A DNA stretch of 41,584 nucleotides from the NCBI GenBank assembly GCA_017853555.1, contig JAFMJH010000006.1, forward strand, positions 1-41,584, in the 5' to 3' direction. Below, piece after piece: positions 22,529 through 30,458 of the stretch. This DNA comes from Steroidobacteraceae bacterium. Its GTDB lineage: Bacteria > Pseudomonadota > Gammaproteobacteria > Steroidobacterales > Steroidobacteraceae. The translations under genes were made by a program, and so were the position numbers. The first letter of the stretch is position 1; each line of letters starts with the position of its first letter. The notes below the pieces were generated by a model. That model worked only from the letters and a program-made list of their open reading frames with translations, had not been told where the DNA came from and searched no databases.

Positions 22529-23418
22529 CTGCGCGTGCCCGCCCCGTCGTGACTGACGAGCGCGCCGTACAACTCGGGACGGCGATCACGAAACACGCCC
22601 CAGGCCGCGCGCGCCGACGCCAGCGCATCGAGATCGAACTCGGCGGTGAGAATCGCGTCGGCATCGCGCGCCGCCTCGGCCACGATGGCGCCTTGCGCAT
22701 CGGCGATGAACGAACTGCCGTAAAAAGTGATGTGCGTGCGCGCCGGGTCCTGCGGCGCTCGCTCGAGACCATAGCGGTTCGCGGCGAGCAAGGGCGTAAG
22801 GTTCGCGCCGGCATGTCCTTGCTGCACGCGCTGCCAATGATTTCGCGAATCGATCGGCGCAGCGGGCGGCGGCTCACTGCCGATCGCGGTCGGATACAAC
22901 AACAGCTCCGCGCCCATGAGCGCCATCGCCCGTGCGCATTCCGGAAACCATTGATCCCAGCAGATGCCGACACCGATGCGTCCCACGCGGGTCGCCCAGA
23001 CGCGAAAGCCCGTATCGCCCGGCGTGAAATAGTGCTTTTCCTGATAACCGGGCCCGTTCGGAATGTGCGCTTTGCGATACACGCCGAGCACCGCGCCGTC
23101 GGCATCGACGATCGCCACGCTGTTGAAAAACGCCTGCCCGGCACGCTCGAAAAAACTCACCGGCAAAACGACGCCGAGCTCGCGCGCCAGCGTGCGTCCA
23201 AGCGCAACGGACGGATCGGACTCGAGTTCGTGCGCGAGCGCGAAATGACGCGGATTCTGCTCGATGCAAAAGTACGGCGTGGCAAACAATTCCGGCAGCA
23301 ACACGAGCTTCGCGCCACCCGCGGCGGCAGCGCGCACGCTGCGCTCGGCCGCGGCGAGATTGACGGCGCGCTCCGGAGCGCAGGCGAACTGCGTGACCGC
23401 GACGACGACGGATCTCAT
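22525..23418 (-). CDS. carbon-nitrogen hydrolase, nitrilase superfamily (N-carbamoylputrescine amidase-like)
   Basis: A 297-residue cytosolic amidase of the nitrilase superfamily. The triad is complete: Glu43 (L-P-E-L-F), Lys116 (Y-R-K-A-H-I-P) and Cys153 (G-I-C-W-D-Q-W-F-P-E). The I-C-W-D-Q-W-F-P-E-x-A-R-A-M-A-L-M-G-A-E signature and overall length are those of N-carbamoylputrescine amidase (AguB). No agmatine deiminase gene accompanies it, so polyamine synthesis is only one option; an amide or carbamoyl-amine intermediate of the Rieske pathway is another. The ATG at 23418 overlaps the Rieske gene stop and the end overlaps the CobW start, both by 4 bases, so it is firmly part of the gene train. 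Confidence 0.9.
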   Translation of the reverse strand: MRSVVVAVTQFACAPERAVNLAAAERSVRAAAAGGAKLVLLPELFATPYFCIEQNPRHFALAHELESDPSVALGRTLARELGVVLPVSFFERAGQAFFNSVAIVDADGAVLGVYRKAHIPNGPGYQEKHYFTPGDTGFRVWATRVGRIGVGICWDQWFPECARAMALMGAELLLYPTAIGSEPPPAAPIDSRNHWQRVQQGHAGANLTPLLAANRYGLERAPQDPARTHITFYGSSFIADAQGAIVAEAARDADAILTAEFDLDALASARAAWGVFRDRRPELYGALVSHDGAGTRR

Positions 23419-24539
23419 GCGCGCTGGACCGTCGGCAGCACCCACCCTTCGGGGTCGCGCGCGCGTGCAGCCGACGGCAACACGCGCACGCCGTGGTCGG
23501 AATTGCCGCCGTTGCCGGCGATCCACCACCCGCGCGCCGCGAGCGCAGCGATTTTGGCGCGCAACTTCATGGGCATCGCGTCTGCGGCGATCGTCAGTTC
23601 GTCGAGCTCGCGATCAGGCACGAACGCCGGTCGGCTCGCGCACACGACGGTGGCATCCTGCTCGTACACTTTGGTGACCATCGCGGCGCGATCGGCATCG
23701 TGCTCGGGCTCGCGCTTGTAAGTGCGCGCCTGGATCCAGAACGCCATGGTGCTGTGCTCGTCGATCGGCGTATCGCAAGACAAGATGCACTGCGCGATGC
23801 CCGGCGCCATGGTTTGCAAAATCTGGATCGTGAGACCCGACATGTGAAACTGCAGTTCACTCGAGGGTCTACGCGATCCGGGCGCCGCGCGGCCGGCCTC
23901 TTCGAGCGCGGCGCGCGAGGCACCGGATTTGTTCTCGATGGCCGCGGCGGTGAAACTGTGCGCGGTCTTCGCGCCCCACTGCGACTCCTCGATGATCGCC
24001 GGCTCGACTTTCGCCGCCGCCGGGTTGCCGAACGCCGGATGCACGAAATGCACGTGCGCGGTGTCGAGCCCGTTCTCCATCACGCGCTGCCAGTTCGCCG
24101 GAAAGTGGAACTTGCCCGCGATGCAACGCCAATCGGCGGACTCGAAATACGGCGCGAAGGTGTCGGGGATGGGCGGCCGCTCGTCCGCCTTCGCGTCACC
24201 GATGAACACCCACACGAGCCCGTAGCGCAGCTCGACCGGATACGCATCCACGCGCGCACGCTTCGGCAAATTCGCCTCGTCGCCGAGCGCGGGAATGCGT
24301 ACGCACTGACCTTCGCCGTCGAATTCCCAACCGTGATAGGGACAGGCGACGCGACCGGCCTGCAACTTGCCGCGACACAAGGAACCGCCGCGATGGACGC
24401 ACACGTCCGAGAGTGCGCGGATCACGCCCTCGGCATCGCGGAACAACACGAGATCCTGCCCCAGCATGCGCACGCCGAGCGGCCGATCGCTCGGCACATC
24501 GGACTCCAAAGCCGCCACGTACCAAAGATTGAGCAACAT
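23415..24539 (-). CDS. Rieske non-heme iron oxygenase, alpha-subunit type, in the F420 gene train
   Basis: A 374-residue oxygenase component. The Rieske domain has C47-x-H49 (C-V-H-R) and C66-x2-H69 (C-P-Y-H-G-W). The catalytic domain has the iron facial triad in N-G-L-D-T-A-H-x4-H (Asp159, His162, His167). The N-terminal 80 residues are strikingly like those of the Rieske protein at 6836-7933 (shared V-R-M-L-G, V-L-F-R-D, D/N-V-C-V-H-R, A-C-P-Y-H-G-W-E-F-D-G). No reductase partner is encoded in the window. The ATG at 24539 is fixed by a strong GGGAGGT site 4 bases upstream. Substrate unknown; demethylation or hydroxylation of an aromatic or heterocyclic compound is typical of the family. Confidence 0.93.
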   Translation of the reverse strand: MLLNLWYVAALESDVPSDRPLGVRMLGQDLVLFRDAEGVIRALSDVCVHRGGSLCRGKLQAGRVACPYHGWEFDGEGQCVRIPALGDEANLPKRARVDAYPVELRYGLVWVFIGDAKADERPPIPDTFAPYFESADWRCIAGKFHFPANWQRVMENGLDTAHVHFVHPAFGNPAAAKVEPAIIEESQWGAKTAHSFTAAAIENKSGASRAALEEAGRAAPGSRRPSSELQFHMSGLTIQILQTMAPGIAQCILSCDTPIDEHSTMAFWIQARTYKREPEHDADRAAMVTKVYEQDATVVCASRPAFVPDRELDELTIAADAMPMKLRAKIAALAARGWWIAGNGGNSDHGVRVLPSAARARDPEGWVLPTVQRA

Positions 24540-24543
24540 CTCG

Positions 24544-24550
24544 ACCTCCC
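24544..24550 (-). promoter_or_regulatory. strong Shine-Dalgarno site of the Rieske oxygenase gene
   Basis: GGGAGGT lies 4 bases before the ATG at 24539. It is the best ribosome-binding site in the F420 gene train, settles the start against longer in-frame options, and suggests that this gene and those coupled to it are well translated. Confidence 0.75.
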
Positions 24551-24568
24551 GGGTGTTTGACTGCGCGC

Positions 24569-25504
24569 TCAGCGCGCGAGCGCCGCCGTGATGCGCATCG
24601 CCGTCTCGAGCGCACGCAAACCGTCTTCGCCGCTCACCAAAGGCTTGCGACCCGTGCGGATGCAATCGAGGAACGAATGGATCTCCGCGCGCAGCGCATC
24701 GGCCTGCTCGAAGCTTCGTTCGTCGATCGTCACCGGCAACTCGCCTTGCGCCGCCGGCGTCGTGCGTTTGCGGATCACGGTCAGAATACGCTGCTGCAGA
24801 TCGAGCGACAGATAGGCGTCGTCCCTGAACACGCGCATGCGGCGCTCGGTCTTGAGACTCACGCGACTCGCGGTCACGTCCGCGACGCATCCGCCTTCGA
24901 AGCGCAAACGCGCGTTGGCGATGTCCACCGCACCGGAGAACACCGGAGTACCGACGGCGTCGATCGACTCGATCGGACGCCCGACGATGCTCTGCACGAT
25001 GTCGATGTCGTGAATCATGAGATCGAGCACGACGTTCACGTCCGTACCGCGCTCTTTGAAGGGCGCAAGTCGCTGGCATTCGATGAACCGCGCGCCCGAG
25101 AGCTCCGCCTCGGCCGCGACGATGGTCGGATTGAAGCGCTCGAGATGCCCGACCTGCAGCACGCGACCGGCCGCCTGCGCGCGCGCGATGAGCTCGCGCG
25201 CCTGCTCGACGGTTTCGGTCACCGGTTTTTCGACCAGCACGTGCGCACCGGCACCCAGAAAATCGGCCGCGATCGAAAAATGCGCCGGCGTCGTCGTCAC
25301 CACGCTGACCGCATCGACCCGCCCGAGCAGTTCACGGTGATCGGCCACCGCCTGCACGCCGAGCTCGCGCGCGAGCGCGTCACGCGCTTCGGGTCGCGGA
25401 TCGACGACGGCCACCAACTCGGAGCCCGGCTCCTGCGCGTATTTTTGTGCGTGGAAACGGCCGAGGTAGCCCGCGCCGATCACTGCTGTCCGAATGCCTG
25501 CCAT
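24569..25504 (-). CDS. Gfo/Idh/MocA family NAD(P)-dependent oxidoreductase (GnnA-like)
   Basis: A 311-residue dehydrogenase with an N-terminal Rossmann fold (V-I-G-A-G-Y-L-G-R-F-H-A-Q), the E-K-P-V motif carrying the conserved Lys, and a C-terminal alpha/beta domain with L-M-I-H-D-I-D-I-V. The sequence R-L-A-P-F-x3-G-T-D-V-x-V-V-L-D-L resembles UDP-GlcNAc 3-dehydrogenases (GnnA, used for amide-linked lipid A), so a lipopolysaccharide role is a serious alternative to a role in the F420 train. It leads the train, 29 bases before the Rieske gene, and that gap plus a separate strong ribosome-binding site leaves the functional link uncertain. The ATG at 25504 directly precedes the Rossmann motif. 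Confidence 0.88.
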   Translation of the reverse strand: MAGIRTAVIGAGYLGRFHAQKYAQEPGSELVAVVDPRPEARDALARELGVQAVADHRELLGRVDAVSVVTTTPAHFSIAADFLGAGAHVLVEKPVTETVEQARELIARAQAAGRVLQVGHLERFNPTIVAAEAELSGARFIECQRLAPFKERGTDVNVVLDLMIHDIDIVQSIVGRPIESIDAVGTPVFSGAVDIANARLRFEGGCVADVTASRVSLKTERRMRVFRDDAYLSLDLQQRILTVIRKRTTPAAQGELPVTIDERSFEQADALRAEIHSFLDCIRTGRKPLVSGEDGLRALETAMRITAALAR

Positions 25505-25523
25505 CGCTTATTATGCTCCGACC
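25505..25523. promoter_or_regulatory. 19-base divergent start region with overlapping -10-like elements
   Basis: Only 19 bases separate the divergent ATGs at 25504 and 25524. Leftward, CATAAT (25515-25510) matches the -10 consensus at five of six bases; rightward, TATTAT (25509-25514) overlaps it. Each would place transcription within a few bases of its ATG, suggesting leaderless or nearly leaderless messages and mutual interference. -35 elements would lie inside the opposing genes (a weak TTGTCC is seen leftward at 25540-25535). Confidence 0.4.
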
Positions 25524-25811
25524 ATGAAATCCAAGGACAAATCCCGGGACAAACCCAAAGATCGCTCGCGCGAAATCACCCTGCTGCTGCAAGCCCTCGC
25601 AGCCGGCGCTTTCGCTCTGCCACTGCTGATCTGGGTCGCCGGACGCGTGCTGCTCGGGCCTTATGCGAACGGCGGGCCCTTCGCATTGTGGTTCGATTTC
25701 GTCGGCGAACTCTTCCGCGGCTCGTTCGCCGCCTGGATCGTGCTGCTCGCGCCCTACGTCCTGCTCAGCGCCGGCCGCTACGCCTGGCGCTCAACGCGCC
25801 GACGCGCCTGA
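25524..25811 (+). CDS. small membrane protein, two transmembrane helices
   Basis: A 95-residue protein with a highly charged N-terminus (K-S-K-D-K-S-R-D-K-P-K-D-R-S-R), a hydrophobic helix (A-L-A-A-G-A-F-A-L-P-L-L-I-W-V-A-G), a short loop with Y-A-N-G-G-P-F-A-L-W-F, and a second helix (A-A-W-I-V-L-L-A-P-Y-V-L-L). It ends in a basic tail (R-S-T-R-R-R-A). By the positive-inside rule both ends are probably cytosolic. I do not recognise the family. The ATG at 25524 is preferred over one ten codons earlier, which would overlap the divergent gene. The 3' end overlaps that of the convergent peptidase gene by 21 bases. Confidence 0.6.
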   Translation: MKSKDKSRDKPKDRSREITLLLQALAAGAFALPLLIWVAGRVLLGPYANGGPFALWFDFVGELFRGSFAAWIVLLAPYVLLSAGRYAWRSTRRRA

Positions 25812-27464
25812 CCCTGCCGCCGCCGCGCGGCTTCGGTCGCGGGCGGCGCGAAACTCGCTGTCGACACGCCAATTCGGGAAGCGTCGCTCGCGCGCGATTT
25901 GCATCCCGACCGCGAACATCAACTCGATGTTCTCCATACCGCCACGCAGATCGGAACCCGGCCGGAATTCGTCCGACGGTTTGTGATAGTCCTTGGTGAT
26001 GTATTCGGCATTGCGGGCCTTTGCCCATTCGATGCCGTGTTCGCGATCATCGAGACCCGACTCGATGTAGAGCGCGGGCACGCCGCCTTTGGCGAAGTTG
26101 AAGTGATCGGAGCGGAAGTAGAAACCCTTCTCGGGCGTCGGCTCGTCACGCAACACGCGATCCTGCAGCTTGGCCGCGCTGCGCAGATAGTCCTCGAGTT
26201 CGGAGGCGCCATTGCCCACGACCGTGACGTCGCGGGTCGGACCGCCGAAGTGGTAGGCGTCCATGTTGAGCGCCGCCACCGTATCGGCGAGCGGCAGGAC
26301 GGGGTTTGCGACGTAATACGCCGAGCCGAGCAACCCGCACTCCTCGCAAGTCAACGCCAGAAACACCACCGAGCGCTCGGGCTTTTCTTTGGCGGCCACG
26401 AAACCCTGGGCGATCGTGAGCAAACCCGAAGTGCCGGTCGCGTTGTCGACCGCACCGTTGAAGATATTGTCGCCGCTGCGCGCGAGCGTGCGACCGAGGT
26501 GATCCCAGTGCGCCATGTAGACGACGTACTCGTTCGGATATTTGCTGCCCGGCAGCATCGCCATCACGTTGGGGGAACTCGAGCGCCGAATCGCGTTGCG
26601 CAGCGCGCCACTCGCCTTCTGCTTCAGGTCGATCGCGCGAAAGCCGGGCTTGCTGGCCGCGAGCAGCAACTCGCGATAGCCGTGCCCGCTCGCCTTCAAA
26701 AGTTGCTCGGCGATCGGCAAAGTGATCCAGCCTTCGATCGCCGGACGTCCCGCATTGCCGTCGGCCGCCACCATGTCGAGCTGCGGACCCATCCAGCTGT
26801 TTTGCACCGTGTCCCACGGATAGGCCGCGGGCACCTCGTCGTGGATGATGATCGCGCCGGCGGCGCCTTGCCGCGCCGCTTCTTCGAATTTGTAGGTCCA
26901 ACGGCCGTAATAAGTCATCGCGCGACCGCGGAAGAGTTTCGGATCGTCGGTCGCGAAGCCGGGATCGTTGATGAGGATCACGGCCGTCTTGCCGTGCATG
27001 TCGACGCCCGCGTAATCGTTCCAGCCGTACTCGGGCGCGACGACGCCGTGGCCGACGAACACGAGCTCACTGTCCTCGAGCTTCACTTCCGGCACCAACC
27101 GTTTGGTCCAGGTGACCATGTCGCGTCCGTACTGCAAATCGAGCGCACCGAGCTTGAGGCTCGCATCGCTCGCCGCCGTGATCTCCACGATCGGCACCTG
27201 CTGCAAATACGACTGACCATTGGCCGGCGCGAGGCCGAGCGCTTTGAACTGCGCGACGAGATATTCGACCGTCTTGCGCTCACCCGCCGTGCCGGGCTTG
27301 CGGCCTTCGAACTCGTCCGAGGCGAGCACTTTGATGTGGCGCTCGTAGTCGGGCATCGACAACTTCGTCAATGCGCGGATCGCGGCGGGCCCCTCGGCTG
27401 CGAACGCGGCACCGGCCGCGAGCAGGGAAGCGACGACCAAGGTATAGCGACGGATCGGATTCAT
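25791..27464 (-). CDS. secreted M28 family zinc metallopeptidase with PA domain
   Basis: A periplasmic or secreted aminopeptidase-like enzyme, 557 residues. It has a signal peptide (residues 1 to about 22, A-A-F-A-A-E), a PA-type insert (about 120-290), and the M28 two-zinc catalytic domain. Ligands are readable as A-H-W-D-H-L-G, G-A-V-D-N-A-T-G, C-E-E-C-G-L-L-G, N-M-D-A-Y and D-Y-H-K-P-S-D-E. The ATG at 27464 begins the signal peptide. It lies 17 bases after a small membrane-protein gene on the same strand. Substrate specificity is unknown; together with the S9 peptidase and TonB receptor it fits a peptide-using lifestyle. Confidence 0.93.
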   Translation of the reverse strand: MNPIRRYTLVVASLLAAGAAFAAEGPAAIRALTKLSMPDYERHIKVLASDEFEGRKPGTAGERKTVEYLVAQFKALGLAPANGQSYLQQVPIVEITAASDASLKLGALDLQYGRDMVTWTKRLVPEVKLEDSELVFVGHGVVAPEYGWNDYAGVDMHGKTAVILINDPGFATDDPKLFRGRAMTYYGRWTYKFEEAARQGAAGAIIIHDEVPAAYPWDTVQNSWMGPQLDMVAADGNAGRPAIEGWITLPIAEQLLKASGHGYRELLLAASKPGFRAIDLKQKASGALRNAIRRSSSPNVMAMLPGSKYPNEYVVYMAHWDHLGRTLARSGDNIFNGAVDNATGTSGLLTIAQGFVAAKEKPERSVVFLALTCEECGLLGSAYYVANPVLPLADTVAALNMDAYHFGGPTRDVTVVGNGASELEDYLRSAAKLQDRVLRDEPTPEKGFYFRSDHFNFAKGGVPALYIESGLDDREHGIEWAKARNAEYITKDYHKPSDEFRPGSDLRGGMENIELMFAVGMQIARERRFPNWRVDSEFRAARDRSRAAAAGSGASAR

Positions 27465-27481
27465 GCGTATCTCCGTTCGTA

Positions 27482-27772
27482 TCATTCGGCCGGCCAATTG
27501 AGCCAAGCCGCCAGGGAAAGCGAGGCCGCGAGCGCGATCAGGGCGAGGCGTCGCCAGCGCAATTCGCGCAACTCGCCATAGAACGCGAGGGCGGAGAGCA
27601 CCGCGAGCGCCAAGGTACCGGCAATGGCGCGCAGCAAGGGCAAAAACTCGTCGCTGATGCGCTCGGCGTACTCCGGTACCGCCAGCAAGACGATCAGCGT
27701 GAGTATCAAGCCGGCCGCCATGGCGACGGCCGAACCCATGATCACGCCGAGAAACATGGCCAGTGGCTGCAT
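27482..27772 (-). CDS. small membrane protein, three predicted helices
   Basis: A 96-residue hydrophobic protein. Helices run at about residues 5-30 (F-L-G-V-I-M-G-S-A-V-A-M-A-A-G), 45-67 (L-L-R-A-I-A-G-T-L-A-L-A-V-L) and 74-92 (L-A-L-I-A-L-A-A-S-L). Basic residues (L-R-W-R-R-L) lie between the last two. I do not recognise a family. It is probably co-transcribed with the M28 peptidase 17 bases downstream. The ATG at 27772 is the first that gives a sensible membrane protein; open reading continues further upstream only as a shadow of prc. Confidence 0.6.
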   Translation of the reverse strand: MQPLAMFLGVIMGSAVAMAAGLILTLIVLLAVPEYAERISDEFLPLLRAIAGTLALAVLSALAFYGELRELRWRRLALIALAASLSLAAWLNWPAE

Positions 27773-27874
27773 AGGTACCCGATGCGAGGGCGCTGCGATG
27801 CACGGCACCGCACTTGAAGGTAGGCGCCCCCCGACATAGTCTGCACTCTGCAGTTTACCGGAAGCCCGAGCCTC

Positions 27875-29968
27875 ATGACCCAGTCCCTGCGCCGATCGAC
27901 CGCCTTGATGGGCCTGCCCCTGATCGCGATCTCCCTGCTCGCCCTGACGAGCTCGTCCTGGTTGCCGGCCAGCACCTCGTTGCTGCCGCCCGGCGCGCTC
28001 GCGCCCTCGGCGCGCGAGCGCATGATCGCGCGCCAAGTCGGCTCGATGCTCGAAGAGGCGCACTTCAGCAAAACCAAGATCGACGACCCGATGTCCTCGC
28101 GCATCATGGACAAATATCTCGATGCGCTCGACGGCCAGCGCAGCTATCTGCTCGCATCCGACATCGCCGAATTCGAACCGCAGCGCATGCGCTTCGACGA
28201 CATGATCCGCACCGGCGATCTCGACCCCGCCTACGGCATGTTCGCGCGCTTCCAGCAACGCAATCGCGAACGCGTGCGTTATGCCATCGGCTTGCTCGAG
28301 CGCGAGCCGGACTTCAGCAGCGAAGAAACCTTCGCCTTCGATCGTGACAAAGCGCCGTGGGCGGCAACCAGCGCCGAACTCGATGACCTCTGGCGCAAGC
28401 GCGTCAAAAACGACGCCCTGTCGCTGATGCTCGCCGGCAAGAGCTGGCCCGAGGCGCGCGAGGTGCTGCGCACCCGCTACGAGCGCGTGCTCAAGCGCGT
28501 CGACCAGATCAAACCCGAAGAAGTGTTCGAGACCGTGATGAACGCCTATGCGCGCACCTACGATCCGCACTCGAGCTATTTCTCGCCGCGCAATTCGGAG
28601 GAATACAAAATCCAGATGAGCCTCAACTACGAGGGCATCGGCGCCTCGCTGCAGCTCATCGACGATTACATCACCATCATGAACCTGATCGAAGGCGGCC
28701 CGGCCGCGGTGGCCGGCACGTTGTCGGTCAAAGATCGCATCACGGCGGTCGGCCAGGGCAGTTCGGGCCCCTTGACCGACGTGGTCGGTTGGCGCATCGA
28801 CGACGTGGTGCAATTGATCCGCGGCAAAGGCAACACGGTGGTCCGCCTGCAGATTCTGCCGGTCGGCGCCGCCCCGGGCAGCCCGGAGAAAACCCTGCAA
28901 TTCACGCGCGGCAAAGTCACGCTCGAGGCGCAGGCGGCGCGCAAAGTCATCAAGAGCGTCAAGCGCGACGGCCGCGACCTCAAAGTCGCCGTCATCAACG
29001 TGCCGGGTTTTTATTCCGACTACGACGCCGCGCGCGCCGGCGACGAAAACTATCGCAGCACCACCAACGACGTGCGGCGTCTGCTCGCCGAAGCGCGCAA
29101 AGAGAACATCAACGGACTCGTACTCGACCTGCGCGCTAACGGCGGCGGTTTCCTGCCCGAAGCGCAATCGCTCACCGGGCTATTCATCGACCAGGGACCG
29201 GTCGTGCAGGTGGCCTTCGCGAACGGCGAAAAAGAAGTGCTGGACGACACGGTCAAGGGTACGGCCTACGACGGTCCGCTCGTGGTGCTGGTCGACCGCT
29301 TCAGCGCCTCGGCGTCCGAAATCTTCGCCGGCGCGATCCAGGATTACCATCGCGGCGTCATCGTCGGACAACGCACCTTCGGCAAGGGCACGGTGCAAAA
29401 CCTGATGCCCATGTCGCGCTGGTCATCGCGCCCGGTGAACGGCCAACTCACCATCACCATCGGCAAGTTCTATCGCGTCACCGGCGAGAGTACGCAGCAT
29501 CGCGGCGTCGAACCGGACGTCACCCTGCCCTCGGCCATCGGCCTCAAAGACGTCGGCGAGAGCGCGCTCGAAGACGCGCTGCCGTGGGATCGAATCCAGG
29601 GCGCAAAGTTCGCGCCCGCGCGCGCCTACGAAACCGACCTCACGAAAATCGTCGCGGCCGAAAATCACCGTCAGGTCAAAGATGCGGACTATCGCTGGCT
29701 GGTCGAGGATGTCGGCGTCGCCACCGCCTTGCGCAACCAGAAGACCTTGTCGCTGAACCTTGAACAGCGACGCACCGAGCGCAACAAATTCGAAGCCGAA
29801 CGCCTCGCGCGCGAAAACACCCGTCGCGCGGCGCACGATCTTCCGCCGCTCAAGAGCATCGATGAAATGAAGCCGGACGACCTGCCGGACGTGCAGCTCG
29901 AGCAGGCGATCGAAATAGTCGCGGATCTGGTGACGCCCGCGCCCGCGAAAACGGCCTCAGCGAAGTGA
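27875..29968 (+). CDS. prc: Prc/CtpA-type carboxy-terminal (tail-specific) protease
   Basis: A periplasmic S41 protease that degrades proteins from the C-terminus and trims envelope proteins such as peptidoglycan enzymes. The 697-residue protein has an N-terminal signal/anchor (residues about 10-30), a Prc N-terminal helical region, a PDZ domain (about 240-330, G-I-G-A-S-L-Q), and the protease core with Ser479 in F-S-A-S-A-S-E and Lys504 in T-F-G-K-G-T-V-Q. The 25-residue Ser-Lys spacing is that of E. coli Prc. A C-terminal extension of Prc type follows. The gene is divergent from a small membrane-protein gene. A possible promoter is TTGAAG (27814-27819), 17 bases, TAGTCT. The stop overlaps the convergent DUF1249 gene by 12 bases. 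Confidence 0.95.
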   Translation: MTQSLRRSTALMGLPLIAISLLALTSSSWLPASTSLLPPGALAPSARERMIARQVGSMLEEAHFSKTKIDDPMSSRIMDKYLDALDGQRSYLLASDIAEFEPQRMRFDDMIRTGDLDPAYGMFARFQQRNRERVRYAIGLLEREPDFSSEETFAFDRDKAPWAATSAELDDLWRKRVKNDALSLMLAGKSWPEAREVLRTRYERVLKRVDQIKPEEVFETVMNAYARTYDPHSSYFSPRNSEEYKIQMSLNYEGIGASLQLIDDYITIMNLIEGGPAAVAGTLSVKDRITAVGQGSSGPLTDVVGWRIDDVVQLIRGKGNTVVRLQILPVGAAPGSPEKTLQFTRGKVTLEAQAARKVIKSVKRDGRDLKVAVINVPGFYSDYDAARAGDENYRSTTNDVRRLLAEARKENINGLVLDLRANGGGFLPEAQSLTGLFIDQGPVVQVAFANGEKEVLDDTVKGTAYDGPLVVLVDRFSASASEIFAGAIQDYHRGVIVGQRTFGKGTVQNLMPMSRWSSRPVNGQLTITIGKFYRVTGESTQHRGVEPDVTLPSAIGLKDVGESALEDALPWDRIQGAKFAPARAYETDLTKIVAAENHRQVKDADYRWLVEDVGVATALRNQKTLSLNLEQRRTERNKFEAERLARENTRRAAHDLPPLKSIDEMKPDDLPDVQLEQAIEIVADLVTPAPAKTASAK

Positions 29969-30439
29969 GTGACCGCGGTCTTTGCAGTATTCGAGCCATT
30001 TGTTGAGCATGACGTTGCGGGCCCAGCGCTGATCGAGCCCGCGCTGCACGTACTGACGCCAGCCACGCAGCAACGCGTGACCGTGTTGCGGCGCCCAGGC
30101 CAGGGCCTCGGCGACGCGCGCATCGTGATACACCCGCACCTGCATGTCGGGCGCCGTGCTGCGTGACTCGACGCGGTCTTCGATGGCGTCGAAGGCATAG
30201 GTCAATTCGAAGTCGGTGGTGAACACCGAACGCTCTGCCACCCGCAAGATGAGTTCGCAATCGCCGGCCACATGCGAGTGCCGCTCGCCCGCGAGCGTCG
30301 ACAAATCGCCGACCAGTGCCTGCAAGCGACGGTAGTTGCTCTCGTATAGCCCCATCAGCGCCGCAAAACTGCGCGGCGCCGCGCGCCAGCGCGATGGCAG
30401 CACCGAATCGTCGAGCAGAAATGCGGACCAAGCTTCCAT
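29957..30439 (-). CDS. DUF1249 family protein (YqiB-like)
   Basis: A 160-residue cytosolic protein. The pattern L-M-G-L-Y-E-S-N-Y-R-R-L-Q-A-L near residues 30-45, followed by L-I-L-R-V, F-T-T-D-F-E-L-T-Y and V-R-V-Y-H-D-A-R-V-A-E, is that of DUF1249/YqiB, widespread in Gammaproteobacteria and without an established function. A C-terminal extension (R-W-A-R-N-V-M-L-N-K-W-L-E-Y) is in place. The ATG at 30439 follows the ppsR stop by 19 bases, so the two are probably co-transcribed. Alternative upstream starts lie inside ppsR. Confidence 0.85.
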   Translation of the reverse strand: MEAWSAFLLDDSVLPSRWRAAPRSFAALMGLYESNYRRLQALVGDLSTLAGERHSHVAGDCELILRVAERSVFTTDFELTYAFDAIEDRVESRSTAPDMQVRVYHDARVAEALAWAPQHGHALLRGWRQYVQRGLDQRWARNVMLNKWLEYCKDRGHSLR

Positions 30440-30458
30440 GGGTTCAATATATCGCGAC

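Noticed and set aside
13753-25504. Horizontally acquired island carrying the F420 train
   Set aside because: No tRNA attachment, integrase, IS or direct repeats flank it, and its base and codon use look like its neighbours by eye. Phylogeny could still show transfer.
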